From NCBI RefSeq assembly GCF_010183535.1, contig NC_071332.1:10478001-10542000 (forward strand): DNA of 64,000 nt, given 5' to 3'. The notes beneath the pieces were generated by a model that was given only the letters and a program-made list of their open reading frames with translations, did no database searches and was not told the origin of the DNA. Made by a program: the position numbers and the translations under genes. Source of the DNA: Caenorhabditis remanei (Eukaryota > Nematoda > Chromadorea > Rhabditida > Rhabditidae). The stretch's first letter is position 1. Each line of letters starts with the position of its first letter. Below are positions 32,386 through 43,214 of this stretch, in pieces.

Positions 32386-34669
32386 ATGTTCGGTTTATCA
32401 CAACCGACATGGAATATTTGTCAGCTGGGAGCTGTCTTCTTCTTCAATTTCTTCTCATTCTTCACTCTATGTAAGTTGTTTCACTGACTATCTCGCTGTG
32501 TTATATTTGCTGACGGCGGTGCCCTCCCGCCGCCTCAATAGCTCAGTTGGGAGAGCGTTAGACTGAAGATCTAAAGGTCACCAGTTCGATCCTGGTTTGG
32601 GGCAATTCTTTTACAAGTTCTTGCCGAAAATTAACTCAATTGAGTCCATTTACAGCAGCTCTATCACAAACAATTATTGAAAATGTAGCGGAAAGTGAAG
32701 GAATTAACCAACATGCCGGTTATTACAGGTAACTGTTTCAAAATGTGTGTGAGAGTTCTATTATTATTTAAGTGCCTTTCTAACATATCTCGTTTTCACG
32801 TTTGGACATTTTGTCGCCACTCCAATCGTTGAAATTATCTCTCCGAAATGGTCAATAGTGAGTGGATTAGTGGGTTATGCAATGTTTGAAGCAGCATTTC
32901 TATTGATGAACGAGTACTTTTTGTACTTTTCGGCAGCATGTGCTGGATTTTCAGGCTCCTGTAAGATTATTTCATCAATCTGTTATGTGTAATTATCGTT
33001 TTCAGTATTATGGACGGGTCAGTTTGACTATCTTGCTCAAAACTGTCAACCGCATACTCTGGATAGGAACTCGTCAAATTTATGGGGTTTATCCCAAATA
33101 TCGTAAGTAAAATCTATTCCGGAAACCTCTATTATTGAAATTTCAGGTTGATATTCGGAGGTTCATATCTATTGATTCTGTATCGATTTCAGACTGGAAA
33201 TGAGTTTCAGATGCCTTTGGTGAATACAACTTTTGTGTTTCTATAATGAAGTCGTTGTTCAGATTCGGTTAGTTATCGGATCATTTTTGGGATGCACTCT
33301 GATCTCAATTTTAATTGGATTTTTTCTTCCGAAGCCAGTTTTCAAGGCAGAAAAGTATAAAATTCCATACTTCAAGCATTTGGGTGAGCATTGATCCAAC
33401 TTTTTGAGAAAAAATCCTCTAAATTTCAGCAGAAATAGCGAAAATATCCTTTGACCGGAACCTTCTATTTCTACTTTCCACATTTCTTTATACTGGAATG
33501 GAATTATCATTTTTCTCTGTTGTTTTTCCAACGATGGTCTCATTCACAAAGGCACTTGGAAACACGAGAGATCTCAATGCATGCGCCTCAATTTTTGTAG
33601 GAATTGGAAATGTTTCTGGTCAGTTTTGATTCTGGTGTACCCATTCTCATCTTTTTACTTTTTCTAAATCAGTTCTTCCCCGAAAACTCCTCATAATTCC
33701 TTCACGTAACGCTCTCTCCTCGCTTCATTAAGCTCCGCCTACTTCGCACACAAACGATAGCGGGCGGCGGAACCCGGGAAATGTCGGCTGCGCGTGGAGT
33801 GGTAGTCTCTGCGGCGCGCAAGTCTCTTCACTTGTTACATCCTGTGATGAGAGTTTGCGACTAGGGCGGTCTTACTAAATCATGGTGATTCTAGTCATTC
33901 TGATGGTACGTAACAAGTTCTGAAATAATTTTTGAAAATCTTCTCTTTGGAGAGATGTTGAAATGAAATGAAAAATAAGAAGACTTTTTTAGGTTGCTTT
34001 GCGTTATCTGCTCTTGGTGCTCGCGTTCGAGAAATCGGCCGGAAGAAGATGGTTCTGTTGGCTGCGATCCTTCACATGACATGCTTCCTGTTGTCGTTTC
34101 TGATGTTCCCCGATGAGTCTCCACTAAAACCGACAGATAAATTAGGTTATTTCGAACCGAGGCAAGGATTATAGGGAGAAAACAAAAAAAGATTTCTGTG
34201 TTCGACAGAAATAGTTTAATTTCAGTGCGTATATTGTCTTAATCTGTGGTTTCCTCTTGGGAGTTGGTGATACTATATTCAATCAGCAATGTTATACAAT
34301 TCTCAGTGATATTTACGAACACGACAAAAGGATTGAAGCATTTGCAGTTTATAGATTTTATCAGGTAAAATTCTGTTTCCTTATTCATAGACAACTGGTT
34401 AATTTATTATTACCTCAACTTCAGAGTGGTGCAAGCTGCGTAGTCATGTTCTATTCAGCTCATGCTCTTCTCAAAACTCATATAATTGTTCTATCCACAT
34501 TTTGTATCTTGGCCACGGTTACGTTCTTTGGAATACGGTAGTCTACTTCATAAAATTCCGAAAGTCATCAAACTCCGATTTTAGGGTCCCCGAAAAGTAT
34601 CCCGCGTCACCGAGTTCTGAAATGTTGGAAGTGAAAGAAAGTGAGGAAAAGAAGTCGATGATCTATTGA
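32386..34669 (+). CDS. UNC-93-like multi-pass transporter/channel regulator
   Basis: Eleven exons give 443 residues: 32386-32470, 32656-32728, 32773-32960, 33006-33102, 33147-33219, 33263-33383, 33430-33618, 33993-34161, 34226-34364, 34425-34537 and 34585-34669. About twelve membrane segments and the family landmarks are visible: an early TLSQTIIENVAE-like loop, SLLWTGQFDYLAQNC (the WTGQ motif), and EPSAYIVLICGFLLGVGDT. UNC-93-type proteins are MFS-related and regulate potassium channels or transport in worms and mammals; substrate and partner here are unknown. Intron 8 uses a GC donor (CCGAG then GCAAGG), the only choice that keeps the conserved frame. Introns 1 and 6 end in CAGCAG, allowing one-codon acceptor choice. 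tRNA-Phe lies in intron 1 and a snoRNA candidate in intron 7. Confidence 0.85.
32532..32604 (+). tRNA. tRNA-Phe (GAA anticodon)
   Basis: A full cloverleaf is visible: acceptor stem GCCTCAA with TTGGGGC plus discriminator A, D-arm with A-box TAGCTCAGTTGG, anticodon loop CTGAAGA with anticodon GAA, and T-arm CCAGTTCGATCCTGG. It lies inside the first intron of the UNC-93-like gene, same strand, so the spliced-out intron and the pol III unit overlap. Confidence 0.95.
33831..33917 (+). ncRNA. Candidate C/D-box snoRNA in an intron
   Basis: Within intron 7 of the UNC-93-like gene, a perfect C box GTGATGA (33844-33850) and D box CTGA (33900-33903) are enclosed by an 8-bp terminal stem, CTTGTTAC (33831-33838) with GTAACAAG (33910-33917), five and six bases outside the boxes. 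The ~87-nt size, intronic position and same-strand orientation are as expected for a C/D snoRNA guiding 2'-O-methylation. A weak C' (GGTGATT) lies inside; D' is unclear. I could not assign an rRNA or snRNA target, so this is a structural prediction only. Confidence 0.5.
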
Positions 34670-35434
34670 ATTACTAACCCTACTAACTTTTCAGCTTTAT
34701 AAATCAACTAATTGCAAGTGACAAATACACATTTTATGATTTTAATGATTGAGGTCTTTAAAATAAATTATTCATGTTTTAAAAAAAGTTATTATGTTGC
34801 ATGGCTTGGATCACGTTGATCTTATTACCATCAATATGAACACTCCTCATCTCAGTCAGAATACCCGTTTCAAAAAGGATTCTTGTTTTGAAAAACATTT
34901 AGAAAATCCCTAGTTCACCCCTATCAAAGTTCAATTCAAAACCTCATCCAACATCATTGAAACAGGAAAAAAATTTAAGAAGTGACTAACACAAAAGTCA
35001 ATTAATTCACAAGGGAACTCCTCAAATATCGTCAATGCGTATAGACATCGTCTGTGTCATTCTGTTTTTCATTTTTATGAAAAAGACGAAGAAGCAGACA
35101 AAAATTAGTACCTTCTGGTGGATGAGATGAGTGGAAATTGAGAAGAGTCAGGTGATGAATGTCTGTAGTTTTGAGTTTTAAATAGGGAGGCTGAGAGTTT
35201 TGAATATCTAGTTCTGATACATTCGTTGGCTCGAAACGATGACATAGAAAATCATGACACTGATAAACCTGGCAGGTTACCTCACTTCTGAAGCTCGTGT
35301 ATTTCCTTTCTGAGCCCGTTAATTTGCTATAATTTCCCCTTTTCTTTCCCTTCTGATTTCAGCTGTTCCTTCACAGCTTTTTTCAAATTCCATTGTCTTC
35401 TTCGCTCCATCAACTGCTTTTTTCAGATTTAAAA
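34670..35434. other. Gene-free stretch
   Basis: Spacer between the UNC-93-like gene and the srsx-like receptor on the same strand. TTTCAG at 35421-35426, 8 nt before the receptor ATG, is a likely trans-splice acceptor. Confidence 0.5.
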
Positions 35435-36626
35435 ATGTCTGAATCTGTAGTTCCAGTTCCTCTTGTTCTTTGTTTCCTTACTCTATCAGTTGTTGGAATA
35501 ATAGGAAATCTGACGATAGTTCTAGTCACTATCATAAACAAAACTCTTCACTCGAGATGCTGTATTCTCATTGGAATTATGGCTTTTTTCAATATTATAG
35601 TTGGTATTTATGTAGTGAGTTTCAAAGAGATGATGGAATGATTTTGAATCCCACTTATCACTAATTCAGACACAGTTAAGGATTATGATGCTGTTTGGAA
35701 TCTATAATATTCTGAATACAACTTGTTTCCTGTACTCGTTTTATGGAATTTTCGCTATGAATATGCAAAGTATTTTGGGTCTTTTTATCGGATTGGATAG
35801 ACTTTATAATGTATCTTCTCCAATCAAGTATGAGGCCATGCTATTATATAACTAGTCATTTCTTTCAATTTCAGATATTCTCAGATTCCAATCAATCAAT
35901 ATGTTATTATTTTTGTGCTTTGTATAATTATTTCTTTGTTAGTTACTTTTTCAAAATATGTTTTTCTGGCAGGTACAGTACCATTTCCGACATCACATAT
36001 TCTAGGTCGTTTTCAGAAGAAATAGTTATAGTAGTATGCATTCCAGTCACTGCTTTATATGAGACTTCTCTACAAATCTGGCTCTGTTTCAATTTTGTGA
36101 TTGCTGTTTCTGTGATTATTGTTTACGGATGGACTCATATCAAGTGTCGGAATCTGAGAAGTAAGGCAGTCCATCTGTCATTCGTTTTAATGAACTTTCA
36201 GACAATAATATTCATATCAAAACTGTGGAATCAGTTAACCGAATCCTCAAATCACTGATTGTGGTCATTGCATTCTATGTCAGTACGTGGTTCTTAGCCA
36301 TGGCAGCATTGTTTATTGCAGAGGTCTCCTATTTTAGACTTTTTGAAAATCACTTGTGCGGAGTTTACAAGTGTTGAACCTTGAAGGTGAGCCAGTTTAT
36401 TACATTCGTCGATGGTCTGGATGGCTAGTTATCTGTAATTCTTCTCTTCATGTTTTCATTTATTTTTGGAGAACTCCGGATTACAGGCGAGCGTCGGAAG
36501 GAAACTACCAAAATTATAACTTTAAATTTTAGGAAAGCCATAATTCAACTCTATCGCTTACCAATCAGATCTGAAGCGAATTCCAAAGTCTCTGTGATCC
36601 CCAATAATCAAGTCGTTTTGATTTGA
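35435..36626 (+). pseudogene. srsx-like seven-transmembrane chemoreceptor with apparent frameshift
   Basis: Exons 35435-35614, 35670-35827, 35875-35972, 36017-36160 and 36202 onward join in phase and read like class SX receptors: TM1 with GIIGNLTIVLVTIINKTLHS, then GIFAMNMQSILGLFIGLDRL at TM3. After TM6 (FYVSTWFLAMAALFIAE) the frame runs to TGA at 36375-36377, while the next frame continues as LNLEGEPVYYIRRWSGW with TM7 and FIYFWRTPDYR. No GT-AG intron in the gap restores the frame, so a single-base indel is the simplest reading. The last intron (36487-36532) would use a GC donor, and the final exon is 36533-36626. Either the receptor is broken in this strain or there is a base-call error. 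Confidence 0.6.
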
Positions 36627-37782
36627 GATCTATTATAATATCGTTTCACGTTCTGTTCACTCGTAATACGTTATCTTTGTTTTATTGCAATAAACAGCTG
36701 TAAATAAGTGACACATCCGGTAAGGAACCTGGGAAATTACTATTCTCTCACCCTGTCGGCGTTTACACCTCTTTGTTACGGTGTTACATTTGTCGGTTCA
36801 ACTCCACATTCTCAGACATATGAGCATTTTGGAAGATTTATGGTTTACCGTCTGGAGCTCCATTGTCCTACTGGCAAACGATTCTACTCTATTAATTCTT
36901 CCTTCCCTAGTTAGACCTATTTGTATGAATGCAAAAAGAAAACGTTGAGTAGATTGATTGCACATTTCTCCTTGTTATTATTACCAATCTATTTTCTCTA
37001 TTCGCACCTTTTACAAATTTCCTAGAAAGAATCATGCGGGAAACTTGAAAAAAGTAATCCTAAATTGAAATGCAGGCGCGCTCTGTCGCCAGACCTGCAG
37101 ATGTTTTCGTTCTGAAATTTCTGTCATTTTGTTTCATTTTTGTAGCGCGAAAATCTTTCTTCATTCATCTCTTCGCATTTTCCATCCACTTTGGCTCTAT
37201 ATTTATCGCAAATCAATTGTTTAAAAACTTTTCAATAAAAAGACAATCAAATAACACGAAAGTTGACTGAAAGTCGTTCGATTTTGATTCTTTAATTGAA
37301 TGATCGATATTTGACGCTTTTCGCTACACTTTTTGTGCTTTGTTGCATGGTTTTATAAAATTAAAAACAGTTTTTTCTAATGTCCTCTTTCGTGGGAATC
37401 CTTTCCATCTGCTGAAACGTCTGCTGTGTTTTTAAACATCTGCGGCATATATCAAAGCAATTGTTTCAATCTAATCTACACTTTCATATTTTATGATATC
37501 CTAAAACTGTCAAATTAGTCTGGTGCGCACCGCATCGCTCAATTTACTTCAAAATCCAAGAAAAATGTGATGATTCTTTACTATAACCTATTCTATCTTA
37601 TCTCTGAGCCTTACTCATTTCCTTTTTGACCTCTTTCTCCCTTCCTCAACAAATTTATTTTACAGAACACCGCGCGCGCGGCTATCTTCGACTCCGCCCA
37701 CCGTCGTGTCGTCATCTGACCAGTGCGGATCAGGCGGCCACAGAATTTGTTCTACGCTTTCGTCAAAATCAATCTCTACAAA
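36627..37782. other. Upstream region of mom-2
   Basis: No supported gene. The AT-rich stretch presumably carries mom-2 regulatory sequence; a CG-alternating block (CGCGCGCGCGG) occurs at about 37672-37682. Confidence 0.5.
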
Positions 37783-39716
37783 ATGCACATCAATACATCA
37801 GGACTGTTAGCACTGATCTGTTTGCATGTATGCTTCCCCACTCCAGTGAACTCATGGTGGTAAGTTTTATCATTAACATTATCGAAAAACAAGTGGGATA
37901 TTCACTGTCTAAACTTGTATACACATACAGAAACTTGCGCGCTCCAGAAGTTAGTCCAATCAGCCTCTGAAAAACTCATTCTTACAGTGAATTTATGAAA
38001 AGTTTTGTGACATTTTCAAATGTAGAAGTTAGTAAAATTGAAACATCAGAAACCTTTATTTTGTGCAGTTGTTCCATCTATGCTCGAATGTTTCGCGATC
38101 TCACATCCCCCTGTTTTACTGTAATCATCTTCAACCCAGCGTACCGCCAGTTTGTTCCCATGCTGACCTTCTTTTTCCAATCTTGGTACCCCTCGCTCTC
38201 ATAAAAGAATGTGGCGGTGAGAACGAAAGAGTTCCATCGTGGCTCGATCGTAAAAATATGTTGCGCGCAGAGGAGGGAAATTGTTTGACAACAATCACCC
38301 TTCAGTAATCCGTATGCCGCCCGAAACGGAACAGCCGTTCTCGTTTCGGGACCACCATCCCAATTTTTACGAGCAATAAACTATAAAACAACCGGCGGAT
38401 GTATATGAAGAAAGACCTTGAACGAGATGAAATAATTGCATCAATTTCTGTATTTCAGGTTACTCTCCAAAGCTGATACGTCATCACCCAACTCTGCAAG
38501 TTCACCAATTCTTTGTAAAAATGTGCCCGGACTAACACCCCAACAGAAACGAATGTGCCATGAAAATCCCAATGTTATAAAATACTTGGTAAATGGTTTT
38601 AACTTTTTCAGTTATAGATGTTCAAGTTTCAGATTTCCGGACTTCGCAGCGCTCTTCATACATGTGAATACACGTTCCAACGAGAAGCGTGGAATTGTAC
38701 ATTGACATTACCTGGTGTCGGAACTTCTCCTCTCCAGAGTAAGTTTTTGTTTCCTTTGAAAAAATCTTACTGAACACCTGTTCTTTTTTTCAAATTATTC
38801 CTAATTTCAGTTGCCTCCCGTGAATCAGCTTATGTATACGCGATTTCTGCCGCCGGTGTGTCACATTCTCTGGCTCGTGCTTGTTCAAAGGTAAGCATGA
38901 CTCATTTTGTTCTTTCAAGGAATACGACCTTGATTGCTTTTTCCCATTCTCAAGCTATTCAGTAATTTCCATTCCAGGGCCTTATCGACGACTGTGGTTG
39001 TGGAGAAACACCACAAGGATCCGACAGTGTCTCAATCTCATCGAGATCTCGTTCTCCGAGTGATTTTGTTTGGGCTGGATGTTCAGACAATGTCAAGTTT
39101 GGCAACTCTTTTGGCCGAAAATTCGTTGACCAATACGACCGTCAACATGCGACCGAGCCTCGTTCCCAGATGAATTTGCACAATAATCGAGTCGGGCGAC
39201 GTCTCCTTGCCAATGCGATGAACAGAGAATGCAAATGTCATGGAGTTTCGGGAAGTTGTGTTACAAAAACTTGTTGGAAAGTGATGCCGAAATTCGATGA
39301 GTTTGCTGCACGACTTCATGAAAAGTACCAGCTTGCGAAGCTTGTCACCAACAACGATCAAAAACTATTCGTAAGAAGCACTCCGTCTGCAGGACTATCG
39401 GGGGGAAGAACAGAGAGATACGTCAAAACTTTGGAAGCTTCTTCAAAGGTCAGTCGATAATGTGTTTTTTAAATAATTAAAAATTTTACAGCAAATGCGA
39501 AACGAACTGATTTACCTCGATGCTTCTCCCAACTATTGTGCAATTGACGTCAAGGATCGTGAATGTGGTGAGAACTGTCAGAATATCTGTTGCGGCAGAG
39601 GATGGCGAACAACGCGCGAAATCGTCGACGAGCCGTGTCATTGCCAGTTCGTGTGGTGCTGTGAAGTCAAATGTAAAACGTGCAAAAAACTGGTTGAACG
39701 AAACTTCTGTCTTTAA
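37783..39716 (+). CDS. mom-2: Wnt ligand MOM-2
   Basis: Six exons (37783-37859, 38459-38588, 38633-38738, 38811-38890, 38978-39448, 39492-39716) encode 362 residues, which I recall as the length of C. elegans MOM-2. A signal peptide (MHINTSGLLALICLHVCF) leads into a classic Wnt: GLTPQQKRMCHENPNVIKYL, the HTCEYTFQREAWNC block, the palmitoylation loop CKCHGVSGSCVTKTCW with the acylated serine near residue 222, and the cysteine-dense C-terminus (CCGRGWRT; CHCQFVWCCEVKCKTC; NFCL). MOM-2 is secreted and signals through Frizzled MOM-5 to polarise the EMS blastomere and specify endoderm (established in C. elegans). Intron 1 is about 600 nt and contains a strong hairpin. mpdu-1 lies tail to tail downstream, and gpa-2 is 11 kb away, as in C. 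elegans clone F38E1. Confidence 0.93.
38320..38350. repeat. Perfect hairpin in intron 1 of mom-2
   Basis: CCCGAAACG (38320-38328) pairs with CGTTTCGGG (38342-38350), and GAAC with GTTC inside, leaving a loop AGCC and one bulged T. A shorter inverted pair, CGTAAAAAT and ATTTTTACG, lies further out (about 38249 and 38369), so the hairpin may be the core of a small fold-back element of about 130 bp. Confidence 0.65.
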
Positions 39717-40168
39717 AGTAAGACCAAATTCTAATAATTTCAATACTCAGCTGTAACTGTGTTCCCTTTGATTTTTTTGCTGTCTCATGTTGTTGTCGTT
39801 GTGCATTCCCAGTAACTGAAACCATAGCATTTTGTTTTTTCCCTTCATAATTTTATTGACTTTTAATGACCCACAGATTCTTTATTCATGTTCTTCATAT
39901 CTCAAAGTGTATATTTATTACTGCCTACTCATGAGTTTACTTGTTTGATGATTACGTTCTACAATTTATCCCCCCGACTGTGTGACAGTTTTCTTATCTA
40001 GGAGCATTTTACCCGCTTGTCTATCTAATAAATAGCCGAAATAATAATTAATTTAGTTGTGTGTTTTGGGACCGACTGCGAAGAAGATCAGACCAAATTT
40101 AAATTATTATCATACTGAAAGCTTATATAATTTATACAATTCGTAATAATTCCAGTCTTGCATCTTGT
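39717..40168. other. Convergent 3' region of mom-2 and mpdu-1
   Basis: 3' untranslated DNA of two genes facing each other. AATAAA occurs at about 40027 on the plus strand. No other feature seen. Confidence 0.5.
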
Positions 40169-41072
40169 CTAGTTTCTCTTCTTCCGCGAAGCTGCATCCG
40201 AGCTGGACCAATACATGAAGAATTGTGCAAAAATGAGACCGTTTAGAACTGCGGCAGTGGAGTAGGAAATGATCAAAAGTGAGTCTCCGGTGTCTTGAAC
40301 AGAAGTGAAAACACGGGCAACCGTTCCGGCGAATTGAAGGAAAACGGAGATCAGTGAGAGCTGCCCTGTTGATTGTGCTTGGTAGTTTTGAGAAATTTGA
40401 AGCAACTGAAATAAGTGAAAGTATATCGCTGTATAAAAAACTAGTGGAAAGATTACCTTCGAAACGACAACGATTGGAATCCCGGCTGTTTGCACCATAG
40501 TAAGTACATGCATAGGAATAGTGTGGCTGATGACACCATAAGCAACTGCAGATACGACGCCCAAGAAACCGACTGATAGAGCTGTTTGTCCGGAGAACAA
40601 AAAGATTTGAAGAATGATGATGACAAGTTGAACAGCGACAAAGAACGAGTCTCCCCATCCACTGAATACGAAACCAGATCGATAACTGTAGGAAGCTGTT
40701 CCGATGGCCCCAATCAAAGCCAAGAGTTGAGATGATACTGAGATTCCCTGAAAAAATTTTTGTGCATCAATTAACTAACGATTTTGTACATTTATATTAA
40801 TAGATAAGATGAAAACTACTGACCTGTGCACTTTTAGCAGCCTGAATCTTCAGAATTTGTGGAACGAAAAGAAGAATCGACCCTAATGTAATGGCGAAAC
40901 CAAGTCCGCGACTGAGAACTGCTTTCGGGCATGTTGCTGAAAAATATCAATGAGAGATCATAAGCAAAGTAGTGAAAAACTCACGGTGGAAGAAATTAAA
41001 GTTGATTAGCAGCTCTTCGAAGCAATTTCCTGGGAAAAGGCTTTGAATGGCGTCGTGTACTAGTTTCGACAT
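40169..41072 (-). CDS. mpdu-1: Mannose-P-dolichol utilization defect 1 homologue (PQ-loop protein)
   Basis: Four exons (41072-40985, 40936-40824, 40747-40457, 40405-40169) give 242 residues, the usual length of MPDU1. Two PQ-loop repeats are seen: VPQILKIQAAKSAQGISVSS in exons 2-3 and QISQNYQAQSTGQLSLIS at the start of exon 4, separated by hydrophobic segments (seven predicted). The protein ends in a basic KKRN tail, an ER-retrieval-like signal. MPDU1 acts in the ER membrane and is needed for use of dolichol-phosphate mannose and glucose in N-glycosylation and GPI assembly. The C. elegans homologue (F38E1.9) is next to mom-2, which agrees with this position. Confidence 0.9.
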
Positions 41073-41714
41073 TCTGAAAAAAGAGTTTATAAAGATTAAA
41101 TAAGGTAATTCATGAGGAAAAGGAAGCTTCTTTTTATGAAAATTGGCCAACATCAAGAAAAACGAGAAGTGCGTAAACTGGCTGTTTGCGCACGGCTCGT
41201 GTCGTTGCGCAAAGTCAGTTTTTCTCGACGTTGGCAAATTCTAACCGGTGCTCGAATGAGAAGAATAAGGAGGCATAGAGCGATTATTTCTTATCAATTG
41301 AGTACTTAAAACCTGGAAAAAAGTTAAGAAAAAGTTGAAGGTACCTGTAATCACTGTTCATAAAATATGGAATTGGAAAAGCGATGAAATTTATGAAAAA
41401 AAGAAAAAAAAGAAGCTAGAAACGTTAATTGTTTCAGTGATTCGACGATAGTGATTGTTGATGATTTTTCCGAAATTACACGGAATGGTTTGTCATACAA
41501 AACACAGTAATTAAGAAGCAGAAAGAAGAAAACCCCATAAACTAAATTATTACAGTGTTCCATCGTTATATCCGAATGTTCGTCATCGAGGTTGTAGAAC
41601 TCAATGATCTCCATCTTTGTTCTGAGGGCCCTGCTGAAAATTATAGGGTTCAGAACGCCCCTCCAAGTCAATTTCAATTCTCTTTCTCACCTTATTCCAT
41701 TATTCGACTCCAAC
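41073..41714. other. Gap between divergent mpdu-1 and the next receptor gene
   Basis: Overlapping open frames on both strands (41351-41677 minus; 41555-41813 plus) lack coding style or splice partners. This is the probable shared promoter region. Confidence 0.4.
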
Positions 41715-43214
41715 ATGAACCATGTTGTCCTCCCCGGATGCTCTGCACCAGAAAGGGTACTATTCAAACCTAATTCACCATTCGATAATTTCTTCAAAAA
41801 GTTCGATGAGTGAGAATGATTAAATAGATAACTCGAGAACTAGAAACTATTTCCAGATTAACCAGATCGATATCTCTGAAATCTATATTTTTCATTACAA
41901 TTCTATATTTCATTTTCAATGTTTTCCATTTGATTATCCTCTCTCGACCGCCAATGAGGAGCTTAAGTGTCTCTGCAGAAATGATATTGATAGCAATTTG
42001 TGGAGTTCTTACTGGGATTTTAGGAGTCTTTAAAAGTATTGTTGAAATCATCGATAACGATTTTGCTTGGTAAGTTTTCAAAAAGGTTGTGAATTCATAT
42101 AAACTAAAGATTTTAGCACTCACTCATATTGGTATTACGTTCTAGTGGTGAGTTGATGCCTACTATAGCATTGACTATCTAGATATCTCAGTTTCCATGT
42201 TTTCAGCTGGTTCACTTTCTCATTTTCCAAGTTCTCAATCAAATCATTTTATGGGAAATCGTATACATTACCTTTTTGAGATCAGCTGTCATTCTTGATG
42301 TACGCTATGGAATGTGAGTTTCCTCGAGAGAAAAAAAGAAGAAAATCCAATTTTTTTAAAGGAAAACGGATAAACTGAAATTGTATATGAAACGTTTCAT
42401 TTACACATTATTCCTCATTTTTCTATTAAATCATTTTTTTCGAATCGGTTTCCATAGAATTGAAGAAGTGACGGACAAGGCTCAAATTGCCGAGGCTTTG
42501 AATGGGAAAACGTAAGATTGATTAGCTAATAATCGATTAGATCTTGAGTGAGCTTATTCGCTATTACAGTTGTGTACCGAAGAAAGTTTATACTATAGCT
42601 GCTTTTGCTGGAAATTGTTTGAGACGGATTCTACTGACTATCGCTGGAATAACAAGCTTGGTAAGAGTTGAAACATGGATTGTAGAGCTAGATCTAATCG
42701 AATTTCTATTTTTACATTCGGATTGTTTTTTTCCAGATTGTACCCATATTGATCATGTTAATTCTCTCGGTTTTCCTGGTTTTCGAGTTACGAACTTCAA
42801 TTTCATCTACGATAATATCAACAGAATCCTCGAATCGACAGAATACAACTGCACGAGCTCTTCTTCTTTTCCTCTGTTTTTATGTAATGGCTGAACTTCC
42901 ATATGTTCTTCTTTTCAGTATTGGTCTCTATAATCCTGCTGATTTTGAGTAAGTTCCAAACCAAATATCACTTTTTATTTTCTTGATTTCAGACAATTAG
43001 ATGAGTACACTTACACTCAAGTTGATATCTTCATCTATGTGAATATGTGTCTCGGAATTCTTGTCTATTGTCTCATGTCATCTCAATATCGTGCTACTGT
43101 ACTTGAAACTTTTTGGAGAAAGAATCAAGTATCAACAATTGATAAAGTAAGATCTCGAACTCTAGGAAAATAAATATTTAATTAAAATTTCAGACCTCTA
43201 GGATGACAGCATGA
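41715..43214 (+). CDS. Seven-transmembrane receptor (srw/peptide-receptor-like)
   Basis: Nine exons join with consistent phases: 41715-41809, 41857-42069, 42117-42147, 42207-42313, 42362-42511, 42570-42660, 42737-42948, 42993-43146 and 43194-43214, giving 357 residues. Seven hydrophobic segments can be placed, for example SIFFITILYFIFNVFHLIIL (TM1), FIYTLFLIFLLNHFF (TM4), LIVPILIMLILSVFLVF (TM5) and ALLLFLCFYVMAELPYVLLF (TM6). TM7 is followed by MSSQYRATVLETFW, a helix-8 pattern common in srw and FMRFamide-receptor-like proteins of worms. A conserved DRY motif after TM3 is not obvious (ITFLRSAVILDVRYG is in that place), so the class is uncertain. Ligand unknown. The last exon is only 21 nt. 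Confidence 0.7.

Noticed and set aside
41351..41677. 108-codon minus-strand open frame
   Set aside because: AT-rich, with no family resemblance; overlapping plus-strand frames are equally long, as expected by chance.
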